Shown: one piece after another, positions 1 through 5,387 of the stretch
Numbering within the stretch: the first letter of the stretch is position 1
How the letters are laid out: every line of letters starts with the position of its first letter
DNA from: Treponema sp.
GTDB lineage: Bacteria > Spirochaetota > Spirochaetia > Treponematales > Breznakiellaceae
Direction: 5' to 3'
Length of the DNA: 16,804 nt
Assembly (NCBI GenBank): GCA_009780545.1
Contig: WQZW01000003.1
Coordinates: 1 to 16,804 of the forward strand
Made by a program: the position numbers and the translations under genes
The notes under the pieces: generated by a model
The model's database searches: none
What the model was told of the DNA's origin: nothing
What the model saw: only the letters and a program-made list of their open reading frames with translations

Positions 1-249
1 AACATGGAACGGTTTGTCGGACAGAACCTGTCGGTCCTGCTTGAAGAGAAACTGCCCGACGATTCAGGCGGCCTGAAAACGGAAAATCTCTGGTTTGGAA
101 GGTTGTACTGCCAGGCCCCGGAAGTTGACGGCTCGGCGGTCTTTGTCGCTTCGGGCGGAGGGGCGGAAAAGGCCGGGGAATTCGTCGTCTGCAGGGTGAA
201 TGCACGAAGGGGATTTGACTTGGAAGTTGGTCCATCATCCGGAGGATGA
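1..249 (+). CDS. rimO: Ribosomal protein S12 methylthiotransferase RimO, C-terminal fragment
   Basis: 3' end of a gene that begins before the window; the frame is open from base 1 and stops at TGA 247-249. The 82 visible residues match the C-terminal TRAM-like RNA-binding domain of RimO: a GQNLSVLLEE strand, then FGRLYCQAPEVDG, the counterpart of the family's GR-x-QAPE(I/V)DG signature, then GEFVVCRVNARRGFDLEV, matching the closing G(D/E)-V-V-(A)-x-YDL strand. RimO is a radical-SAM [4Fe-4S] enzyme that adds a methylthio group to an aspartate of ribosomal protein S12; its catalytic domains lie upstream and cannot be checked. The last codons after FDLEV (GPSSGG) are not RimO-like. They are encoded by the first hairpin of a repeat (231-253), which also supplies the stop codon. 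MiaB or MtaB are less likely because APEVDG is RimO-specific. Confidence 0.85.
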   Translation, partial: NMERFVGQNLSVLLEEKLPDDSGGLKTENLWFGRLYCQAPEVDGSAVFVASGGGAEKAGEFVVCRVNARRGFDLEVGPSSGG

Positions 250-299
250 TGGACTGTGGAGAATTTCAAGCCTCCGGTAGGAGGGTTGAAATTCTCCAC
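231..299 (+). repeat. Composite double-hairpin repeat, copy A
   Basis: Two adjacent hairpins. H1 is a perfect 10-bp inverted repeat, TCCATCATCC (231-240), loop GGA, then GGATGATGGA (244-253). H2 has a perfect 14-bp outer stem (256-269 with 286-299) and, after a G/G mismatch, a 5-bp inner stem CCTCC/GGAGG (271-275, 280-284) around loop GGTA. An ACGGCATTGG tail follows. H1 overlaps the last codons and TGA of rimO. There is no uridine run after H2, so it is not a textbook terminator, although it could end or stabilise the transcript. Confidence 0.85.
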
Positions 300-422
300 G
301 GCATTGGTTGGTGATAAGTAAAACGTTACAGGTTTTTAAGTACCGTGGTGTCATCCAATTAATTATGGCTAAATTGCATAATCATTCACATAATCCAATT
401 CCTAAAATAAATATCCGACAAT
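250..422. other. Gap between the convergent rimO and DUF151 genes
   Basis: Apart from the second hairpin of copy A (256-299), this stretch is AT-rich (300-422) with no convincing ORF, tRNA or strong terminator. The two flanking genes converge here. Confidence 0.5.
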
Positions 423-1031
423 TCACCGTTCATTCAAAAAACCTGTCTTGTCCATGGCATTCATCATATCACGAAGTTTTGCGGCTTTCTCGTACTCCTC
501 CTTCTCCAGGGCCTTTTCCAACTGTTCGGCAAGGTTATTACATTTGTTTTCCAAAAACGATTTTTTCCCGCCAAAAATGTCTCCTTCACGATTTTGCTGG
601 AAGGCTTCGATAAAATAGTCGGCGGGAATGCCGCTTGTTTCGATAACCTCGGCGGCGACCAGGATGCGACATTTGCAGGAGGAGGCCATGGCAAGGGCAT
701 CGCCGGGGCCGCAATCTAACTGGATGTTCTTGCCGGTTTCCCGGTTATCGCCGATCACCAGTTTGGCATGGTAGGTATTGTCCTTGATGTCGTAAATCTC
801 GATATGCTGAAGGCTTAGGTATTGGTTGTTGAGGAGGTCCAAAAGAAGGTTCTGCGTATTGGGTTTTTTGGGGGCTCGCCCTTCCAGCCCGACCAGTATT
901 GCCTCCACTTCGGACGGCAGGATAAAAATCGGTATGGCGATATCTTTTTTCGAGGTGCGGAGCAGGACCGCACTGCCTTCTTCCTTCGACTCGACAATCG
1001 TCCAGACCGAAACCTCGTGCATTTTTTTCAT
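423..1031 (-). CDS. Bifunctional nuclease family (DUF151) protein with C-terminal UVR motif
   Basis: Protein of 202 residues. The N-terminal ~140 residues are a DUF151/BFN domain (the fold of Thermotoga TM0160 and the plant BFN nucleases), recognised from IPIFILPSEVEAILVGLEG near the start and the downstream LDCGPGDALAMASSCKC helix. The C-terminal ~35 residues (LAEQLEKALEKEEYEKAAKLRD) are a UvrB/UvrC (UVR) helical-hairpin motif. DUF151-UVR fusions occur in many bacteria; nuclease activity is reported for some members, but the role in this lineage is unknown. I chose the ATG at 1031 because AAGGAAG precedes it by 5 nt; an in-frame ATG at 1052 would put that Shine-Dalgarno inside the gene. It lies 22 nt after the polyprenyl synthase stop, so the two are probably co-transcribed. 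The AT content looks higher than in the neighbouring genes. Confidence 0.88.
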   Translation of the reverse strand: MKKMHEVSVWTIVESKEEGSAVLLRTSKKDIAIPIFILPSEVEAILVGLEGRAPKKPNTQNLLLDLLNNQYLSLQHIEIYDIKDNTYHAKLVIGDNRETGKNIQLDCGPGDALAMASSCKCRILVAAEVIETSGIPADYFIEAFQQNREGDIFGGKKSFLENKCNNLAEQLEKALEKEEYEKAAKLRDMMNAMDKTGFLNER

Positions 1032-1053
1032 CGTGTCTTCCTTAAAATACAAG

Positions 1054-2142
1054 TTAGCGAATAAGATTCACCAAACCCGACAACCCCTTTTTTTCGTCAA
1101 CTCCGGTTCCCGTTCCAGGATCGGCATAGACGGCGGAAAAAACTTCCCCCGACATGGCAATAAACGATTCCGCCTGCGCCCGTGCCCGTTCGATCACGCC
1201 GGAAGCGGCAAGTTCCTCCATCAGTTCGGCGACTTCCGGGGCGGTAATACCGGCGGCCCGTGCCCCGGCAAAGCATCTGGCCACCATTTCTTTTTTTTCA
1301 GGCCGGTCGTTCAAAAGGAGAATCACCGGAAGGCTTTTCTTACCTTCGACAATATCGTCGCCAAGATTTTTTCCGACAATCCCCGTGCTAACGTTCTTGA
1401 CATCGTCAAGAATCTGAAAGCCGATTCCCAGTTTCTCGGCCGCCGTTCCCAGTTTTTCCGCAAGAACTTTCGCCCGATCCTGGGCAAGCTTTCCGGCAAA
1501 CAGGGCCGCCGTAACGCCAAGTTCGGCGGCAAACCGCGCAAGGCATCCGGTTTTGCGGGCGCACATCCTGAAGTAAAGATCGACCGAGGGAACAAGTTCC
1601 GGGTTGCGATGCCAATGAATGTCCATCGCCTGTCCCAAGTGCAGGTTCCGCATAAACAGGGCCCAAAGTCCGTAGACCCTTGCCTTCGCCGCGTCGCCAT
1701 TTCCGGTCCCAAACTTTTCCGCCCAGGAATCGATGCAGGCCGAGGCCAGGAAGTACAGAAAACTCCCGGAATTGATCGCCGCATCGGTGCCGTACAGCCT
1801 GTGCACCGCCGGCTTGCCCCGGCGCTCCTCGGACCCGTCCTCGATGTCGTCGTGAATCAGGCTCGCATTGTGGGAGAACTCGACCAAGGGCGTAAGCGGA
1901 AGGGCCGAATCCCCGCCGCCGAGGGCCTCGCAAACCAGGGTCATCAGCAAAGGCCGCCACCGTTTGCCTCCCCTGTCCAGCAAGTCCCGGCATGGATCAA
2001 GCAAGGGTCGCAAAAGCGGAACGTCGCCGACCTCGGCGAACACGGCTTTCGACCAAAAGGCATTGGCGGCCTCAGGCTTAGGCAGCCAGCGGTCGATTTC
2101 CTCCTCGATGTCCTTCAGTCTAAGGCTGTACTGCGGGTCCAC
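1054..2142 (-). CDS. Polyprenyl diphosphate synthase (trans-isoprenyl chain elongation)
   Basis: Makes a linear allylic polyprenyl diphosphate from isopentenyl diphosphate units, for quinone, glycan-carrier or other prenyl lipids; the chain length cannot be judged from motifs. The 362-residue protein shows the family order: GGKRWRP (about 58-64, IPP binding), the first aspartate-rich motif in SLIHDDIEDGSEERRGKP (DDIED at 98-102), GQAMDIHW (about 170), then GIGFQILDDVKN and GKNLGDDIVEGKKSLPVI. The second aspartate-rich motif reads DDVKN (246-250), with Asn in place of the usual last Asp; the first two Asp residues remain. I place the start at GTG 2142: TATACT ends 6 nt upstream, as at other starts here, and VDPQYSLRLKDIEEEIDRW looks like a normal N-terminus. 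An ATG at 2196 would add 18 residues and overlap rlmE, which is unlikely. Confidence 0.9.
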   Translation of the reverse strand: MDPQYSLRLKDIEEEIDRWLPKPEAANAFWSKAVFAEVGDVPLLRPLLDPCRDLLDRGGKRWRPLLMTLVCEALGGGDSALPLTPLVEFSHNASLIHDDIEDGSEERRGKPAVHRLYGTDAAINSGSFLYFLASACIDSWAEKFGTGNGDAAKARVYGLWALFMRNLHLGQAMDIHWHRNPELVPSVDLYFRMCARKTGCLARFAAELGVTAALFAGKLAQDRAKVLAEKLGTAAEKLGIGFQILDDVKNVSTGIVGKNLGDDIVEGKKSLPVILLLNDRPEKKEMVARCFAGARAAGITAPEVAELMEELAASGVIERARAQAESFIAMSGEVFSAVYADPGTGTGVDEKKGLSGLVNLIR

Positions 2143-2163
2143 TCCTGAAGTATATTGAAAAGC
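2127..2163 (+). promoter_or_regulatory. Promoter of rlmE, predicted leaderless
   Basis: TATATT (2151-2156) lies 7 nt before ATG 2164; there is no Shine-Dalgarno. The best -35 is weak, TGTACT at 2127-2132 with an 18-bp spacer. The -10 shares bases 2151-2154 with the opposing promoter, so the two operons cannot both load polymerase at once. Confidence 0.5.
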
Positions 2164-2177
2164 ATGGCGAATTACAA
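2143..2177 (-). promoter_or_regulatory. Promoter of the polyprenyl synthase-DUF151 operon, predicted leaderless
   Basis: On the minus strand TATACT (2154-2149) is preceded by TTGTAA (2177-2172, 4 of 6 to TTGACA) at a 17-bp spacing. Exactly 6 nt separate the -10 box from GTG 2142, so the expected +1 is the first base of the start codon. The box overlaps the rlmE -10 on the other strand. Confidence 0.6.
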
Positions 2178-2796
2178 GAAACCCGACAGTTGGCAACTGA
2201 AGGCCCGCAAGGAGGGTTACCCGGCCCGTTCCGTCTACAAGCTGCAGGAACTTGACGAAAAGTTCGCCCTGACCAAAGGCCCCCGGTCGCCCGGCCCGTT
2301 CCGCATCCTTGACCTGGGAGCCGCTCCCGGAAGCTGGAGCCTGTACCTGCTAAGGAAGATGGCCGGTTCGGCCAAGCCCGGCTTTCTCCTTGCCGCCGAT
2401 CTCTGCCCGCTTTCCCGCCGAACCGATGCCGGCCTTTTTGACGGCGAAAACTTCCGCTTCATCCAGGGCGACATCACCGATGCGGCAATCCGCGCCGCCA
2501 TCCTCGAACACGGCCCTTTCGACCTTATCGTCAGCGACGCGGCCCCGGCGACCATGGGCAACCGCTTCGTGGACACCTGCCGTTCGCTCGACCTCGCCGG
2601 CGAAGTCCTGGGCTATGCCGAAACCGCCCTGGCTCCCGGCGGCAAACTGGCCGTCAAAGTCTTTCAGGGCGGCGACACTTCCGAACTCCTGCGTCGCATG
2701 CGGACCCTCTTCAAGACCGCCAAGGCCCACAAGCCGGAAGCCTGCCGCAGCGAATCGTTCGAGACCTACTATCTGGGATTGGAAAGGAAGTCATAA
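2164..2796 (+). CDS. rlmE: 23S rRNA 2'-O-ribose uridine methyltransferase RlmE (FtsJ/RrmJ family)
   Basis: A 210-residue SAM-dependent methyltransferase, normal for the family, which 2'-O-methylates a uridine in the A-loop of 23S rRNA. The catalytic K-D-K-E tetrad is present: Lys26 in ARSVYKLQEL, Asp125 in LIVSDAAPATMG (SDMAPN in E. coli), Lys165 in GGKLAVKVFQGG, and Glu200 in KPEACRSESFETYYLG. Motif I is ILDLGAAPGSWS (48-59). A short insert, GPRSPGPF, precedes motif I. The start is ATG 2164; an upstream in-frame TTG at 2155 lies within the -10 box and is less likely. It is transcribed divergently from the polyprenyl synthase operon. The stop is followed within a few bases by repeat sequence. 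Confidence 0.93.
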   Translation: MANYKKPDSWQLKARKEGYPARSVYKLQELDEKFALTKGPRSPGPFRILDLGAAPGSWSLYLLRKMAGSAKPGFLLAADLCPLSRRTDAGLFDGENFRFIQGDITDAAIRAAILEHGPFDLIVSDAAPATMGNRFVDTCRSLDLAGEVLGYAETALAPGGKLAVKVFQGGDTSELLRRMRTLFKTAKAHKPEACRSESFETYYLGLERKS

Positions 2797-2850
2797 TGCG
2801 AAGCAAAGCTCCATCCGTTGATTCTTATAAATTATGCGGGGGCTAAGCCG

Positions 2851-2902
2851 ATCCAATCTGCCTTTGGCAGATTGGATTCGGAGTTTTGCTTCGCAAAACT
2901 CC
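2851..2902 (+). repeat. Composite double-hairpin repeat, copy C
   Basis: H1 is a perfect 12-bp stem, ATCCAATCTGCC (2851-2862), loop TTT, then GGCAGATTGGAT (2866-2877). After a 2-nt spacer, H2 is a perfect 10-bp stem, GGAGTTTTGC (2880-2889), loop TTC, then GCAAAACTCC (2893-2902), followed by ACCCGTTTATAATTATGC. The bases just before it (about 2800-2815) resemble a decayed right arm of another H2. Confidence 0.85.
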
Positions 2903-2920
2903 ACCCGTTTATAATTATGC

Positions 2921-2969
2921 GGGGGGCCAAGCCCCCCTGAGCCGGAGCCTTGCTACGCAAGTCTCCGGC
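2921..2969 (+). repeat. Composite double-hairpin repeat, adjacent GC-rich copy (C2)
   Basis: H1 is GGGGGGC (2921-2927), loop CAA, then GCCCCCC (2931-2937). A 3-nt spacer TGA follows. H2 is GCCGGAGCCTTGC (2941-2953), loop TAC, then GCAAGTCTCCGGC (2957-2969), with one C/T mismatch in 13 positions. It lies 18 bp after copy C, so the units are in tandem. Confidence 0.8.
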
Positions 2970-3198
2970 TACCCCCCGATCGGGGCGGCCAATGAATGCG
3001 CGCGCAGCGCGTGGATGAAAAAGGCTCCACGCCGAGAGCGCCAATAAAGGCGCCCAAGACGAAAAATGGCGCAAAGGCTTTAGCCTGAGCAGTGCGCGAC
3101 TGCCCCGCAACGCCCCGCAATTGCCGTCGGGCTTGGGTTGCGGGCCCTGGTCTTCAAACCAACCCTTTGATTCCCCTTGCCGAAACGGAGCGGCAATC

Positions 3199-3504
3199 TT
3201 ATGCGGAGTACAGGACTTTGCCGACACGGTCGATGTGATCCTTCAGTTCCGGATTTGAAAGATTCTCGTAGACTAAAACATCGACAAAATAAGGTATATC
3301 GGAATCCTCAAAATCATTTTTGATATTGAGTAAATCGGTGAAACTAAAACTGCCGCCGGTTTTAAGCGCCAAATCAATGTCGGAACCTCGGCGGTAATTC
3401 CCCTTCGCGCGGCTGCCGTAGATAACAACCTGCCGAATCCCCGCATATTTTTGGAATACCAAGCGAAGGAACTGCAATGTTTCGTCGGAAATCCCGTACG
3501 GCAT
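3199..3504 (-). CDS. mntA: MntA-type minimal nucleotidyltransferase antitoxin
   Basis: 101-residue minimal nucleotidyltransferase. VVIYGSRAKGNYRRGSDIDL carries the family signature GSx10DxD: Gly30-Ser31, then Asp42 and Asp44, which bind the catalytic metal. In the characterised HepT/MntA module the MntA protein neutralises the HEPN toxin by adding AMP to the tyrosine of its active-site motif. Its ATG at 3504 directly follows the last base of the hepT stop codon (TAA-ATG, no gap), so translation is probably coupled; GGAG lies in the hepT end just upstream. The base composition is less GC-rich than in the neighbours, suggesting transfer, as is common for such modules. The 3' end borders the repeat-filled gap. 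Confidence 0.88.
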   Translation of the reverse strand: MPYGISDETLQFLRLVFQKYAGIRQVVIYGSRAKGNYRRGSDIDLALKTGGSFSFTDLLNIKNDFEDSDIPYFVDVLVYENLSNPELKDHIDRVGKVLYSA

Positions 3505-3912
3505 TTATTCCAGCGTCTCCATTTTTTGTTCCAGTGCCGCGAACGCATCGTAAAAATCGCCGGTGATAAACGCAAGCACCATTTGGGCGGTGGTTTCATC
3601 ATAGGTATGAGATGAAATGTTACGGCTTTTTACCATTTCCATCCAGATTTGTTCGTTTTCGAGAATGCCATTACTGAAAGCATGCCGAATGGCGTTCTTG
3701 CTGCCAATAATACCGGCGATTCCCTGCTCCTCAAGATAATCCTTCATCATATTCCAGGCCAGTTCAAAGGTAAATTCGAAGCTTTTCACCGCTCCCTGTT
3801 TTTCAAGGGCGCTTAGTTCGCGGGACTTTGCAAGCTCGACGGCATGTTTCACCGTGGTAAGGGCTTTTTTGTAATTCCTAAAACGCTGTTTCCAGCGAAT
3901 ATCTTTGTTCAT
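3505..3912 (-). CDS. hepT: HepT-type HEPN toxin (HI0074-family nucleotidyltransferase substrate-binding protein)
   Basis: 135-residue all-helical protein of the HI0074/TIGR01987 family, typified by KSFEFTFELAWNMMKDYLEEQG (43-64). RNISSHTY at 97-104 is an exact Rx4HxY HEPN ribonuclease motif (Arg97, His102, Tyr104), so the toxin active site looks intact and Tyr104 would be the residue AMPylated by the partner. I take ATG 3912 as start. A GTG at 3933 is also in frame, but it lies upstream of the TATACT box that ends 6 nt before the ATG, so it would precede the likely transcription start. Toxin first and antitoxin second is the order found in the characterised hepT-mntA operon. Confidence 0.88.
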   Translation of the reverse strand: MNKDIRWKQRFRNYKKALTTVKHAVELAKSRELSALEKQGAVKSFEFTFELAWNMMKDYLEEQGIAGIIGSKNAIRHAFSNGILENEQIWMEMVKSRNISSHTYDETTAQMVLAFITGDFYDAFAALEQKMETLE

Positions 3913-3947
3913 AGGGTGAGTATATGCCGGCACTGTTCGTTTGTCTA
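3913..3947 (-). promoter_or_regulatory. Promoter of hepT-mntA, predicted leaderless
   Basis: Minus strand: TAGACA (3947-3942, 5 of 6), a 17-bp spacer, TATACT (3924-3919), then exactly 6 nt to ATG 3912. No Shine-Dalgarno lies between box and start. This is the best -35/-10 pair among the predicted leaderless starts in the window. Confidence 0.65.
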
Positions 3948-4068
3948 TGCGCCAAGTAACGGCACGATGAAGGTAGGGGACACCGGATAAGGCGGCGCAG
4001 GTTGATGCATGGGGGAGCGGGACCGAAGCCCAGTATCAATCACTATACCGCCATCCAACATCCTTTTA

Positions 4069-5043
4069 CTACATTTTCCCCTTAGCCGCACAAAATAGAA
4101 AACAATCCTTGCCGTTGATTTTTAGGGGGAAATGCTCGCGGGAAAAACCTTGCGATTCCAGGGCCGGAAGGATAATTTCCGGCAGGGAGGCGAGGAAGAC
4201 AAGGCTGCCGGCCGGGCGGAGAATTCGGGCGGCTTCGGCGATGAAACGGGGGTAAAAATCCTCGGCCCGGATTTGCCGGAAGTGGCCCCATGGCGGGTCG
4301 GTAATGACGGCATCGACCGTGCCGGTTTCCAGCGGCAGTTTCAGCCCGTCCCACTTTTGCACCGTACAGTTCTTCGCTTTGGTCAAACGCCGCTTTTGCA
4401 ATGCCACGCAGTCTGAATCCATGTCGCCTGAATGGATTTTTCGGCAAAGGCCGTTTTCGACAAGCATCGCCGCAATCGCGCCGGATCCGCCGAAGGGATC
4501 GACCGCAAGGGAATCCCCGCCGACATTTGCCAGGTGGATCATCGCCGCAACGATGTCCGGTCGAAGTTCGCCCTGGTTCAAGGCCTTGTCGAAAGCCGCA
4601 TGTTTGCGGAGGCGCAGCATGAAATAAACCGAATTGTCGTTCCTGCGGTTCAGCCAAACCTCGACGTCCGGTTTCGACCGGTTCGGTTTGAGACCGGTTT
4701 GTCGGGAAACTTCCTTTTCGATCCTGCCCATCAGGTCAGGCGGAATCGCGCGGAGCTTTCCGCAGTCCATCACCACAATCCGGAAAGTCCTTCCCCCGAT
4801 CTCGGTTCCCCGAAGTGACGGAATCTTTTCGGCGATGTGCCGGGCGGCGTCGAGAATGTTCGCCGAGGAAAAATCATCCAGCACCATAAAAAGATTGTTG
4901 ATACATTTGCTGTTCGGTTCGTCCCGGCAACGAAACAGGAGGGCACCTTCGAGCGGGGAAATATCCCCGGCACCGAAAGTTTTAAGTATTTTGGCAACAA
5001 TCCGCTCGAGGCCGAAATTGACGCTGGCATACCATAGCTGCAT
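4069..5043 (-). CDS. THUMP-domain class I RNA methyltransferase (UPF0020/Trm14-RlmL-like)
   Basis: 324 residues. The N-terminal half contains a THUMP-like RNA-binding region (about 50-146, including the FRIVVMDCGKL strand and DVEVWLNRR). The C-terminal half is a Rossmann methyltransferase with GELRPDIVAAMIHLA (158-172), SAM motif I VDPFGGSGAI (181-190), GDMDSDCVALQKRRL (acidic loop), and the N-methyltransferase motif TDPPWG (248-253). DPPWG/NPPYG motifs in THUMP proteins methylate guanosine N2 in tRNA or 23S rRNA, so an m2G activity is the best guess; the exact RNA and position cannot be read from sequence. The start is ATG 5043, 6 nt after a TATACT box; an upstream ATG at 5082 would start within the repeat. 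It stands alone, with no close partner on its strand. Confidence 0.85.
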   Translation of the reverse strand: MQLWYASVNFGLERIVAKILKTFGAGDISPLEGALLFRCRDEPNSKCINNLFMVLDDFSSANILDAARHIAEKIPSLRGTEIGGRTFRIVVMDCGKLRAIPPDLMGRIEKEVSRQTGLKPNRSKPDVEVWLNRRNDNSVYFMLRLRKHAAFDKALNQGELRPDIVAAMIHLANVGGDSLAVDPFGGSGAIAAMLVENGLCRKIHSGDMDSDCVALQKRRLTKAKNCTVQKWDGLKLPLETGTVDAVITDPPWGHFRQIRAEDFYPRFIAEAARILRPAGSLVFLASLPEIILPALESQGFSREHFPLKINGKDCFLFCAAKGKM

Positions 5044-5078
5044 GGACTCAGTATACCATCGAGATTGCCGGATGTACA
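5044..5078 (-). promoter_or_regulatory. Promoter of the THUMP methyltransferase gene, predicted leaderless
   Basis: Minus strand: TGTACA (5078-5073, 4 of 6), 17-bp spacer, TATACT (5055-5050), 6 nt, ATG 5043. The -35 lies inside the left arm of the first hairpin of repeat copy B, so the repeat may have contributed part of this promoter. Confidence 0.55.
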
Positions 5079-5124
5079 TCATCCAAAGGATGATGTACTA
5101 AGGAGATTTGCAAAGCAAATCTCC
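5074..5124 (+). repeat. Composite double-hairpin repeat, copy B
   Basis: H1 is a perfect 11-bp stem, GTACATCATCC (5074-5084), loop AAA, then GGATGATGTAC (5088-5098). After a 3-nt spacer TAA, H2 is a perfect 10-bp stem, GGAGATTTGC (5102-5111), loop AAA, then GCAAATCTCC (5115-5124), followed by ACGCCTTTATT. It sits between the methyltransferase start and the end of the feo operon. Confidence 0.85.
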
Positions 5125-5176
5125 ACGCCTTTATTTACAGTTTCTTATTGGCTACTATTGAGTAATTCCGAAGGGT

Positions 5177-5377
5177 TTAATGCGGGATTTTGTGCTCCTT
5201 GATCACCCTGAGGATTTCCGGGGAGCAGCATTTTTTGCGCGGACTCAGTTCGGCACAGCGGCCCACGGTGCAGGCGTTCGTCGCCTTCCGTATTTCGTCC
5301 AACGTTGTCGCTCCGTTGTCAATAGCCTTGATAATATCGTCTTTCGAGACATCGGAACAATAGCAGATCGTTTCCAT
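5177..5377 (-). CDS. BFD-like [2Fe-2S]-binding protein, third gene of the feo operon
   Basis: 66-residue protein with six cysteines: Cys5 and Cys7 (CYC), Cys36 and Cys41 (ACTVGRC), and Cys50-Cys51. The helical part DDIIKAIDNGATTLDEIRKAT is typical of the BFD (bacterioferritin-associated ferredoxin) fold, which binds a [2Fe-2S] cluster through a CxC pair and two later cysteines. Here the second pair is spaced C-x4-C rather than the classical C-x2-C, and the extra CC may take part instead. AGGAG, overlapping the feoB stop codon, lies 7 nt before the ATG, so it belongs to the operon. Its place after feoB suggests an iron-responsive or electron-transfer role in ferrous iron uptake or storage release; this is inference. 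It is not a FeoC winged-helix protein. Confidence 0.82.
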   Translation of the reverse strand: METICYCSDVSKDDIIKAIDNGATTLDEIRKATNACTVGRCAELSPRKKCCSPEILRVIKEHKIPH

Positions 5378-5387
5378 GGTTTAACTC

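Larger units (their letters stand above)
2797..3198. other. Gene-free gap built from repeats
   Basis: The 5' part (about 2797-2990) is a tandem series of paired hairpins joined by a TATAATTATGCGGGG-like linker; the linker occurs as AAATTATGCGGGGGCTAAGCC (split here at 2829-2848) and again at 2911-2930. The rest (2990-3198) is GC-rich with further dyads, for example GCGTGGA/TCCACGC (about 3008-3034) and CCCGCAA/TTGCGGG. A minus-strand open frame crosses it (2832-3227), but its residues derive from hairpin arms and it runs into the mntA 3' end, so I do not call it a gene. Confidence 0.6.

Noticed and set aside
231..299. Integron attC sites as an explanation for the paired hairpins
   Set aside because: Treponema denticola is known to carry an integron, but no GTTRRRY/RYYYAAC core sites or extrahelical-base pattern were found, there is no integrase gene, and copies occur in both orientations around core genes.
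256..299. Simple rho-independent terminators as the full explanation of H2 hairpins
   Set aside because: Most H2 stems are not followed by a uridine run, and copy F lies between two divergent gene starts where no transcript ends.
826..2148. 440-residue plus-strand open frame
   Set aside because: Antisense shadow of the polyprenyl synthase and DUF151 genes, which carry clear family motifs on the other strand.
2832..3227. 131-residue open frame on the minus strand in the gap after rlmE
   Set aside because: It is read through both hairpin pairs of the repeats, overlaps the mntA 3' end, has no clear ribosome-binding site and shows no protein-family pattern.
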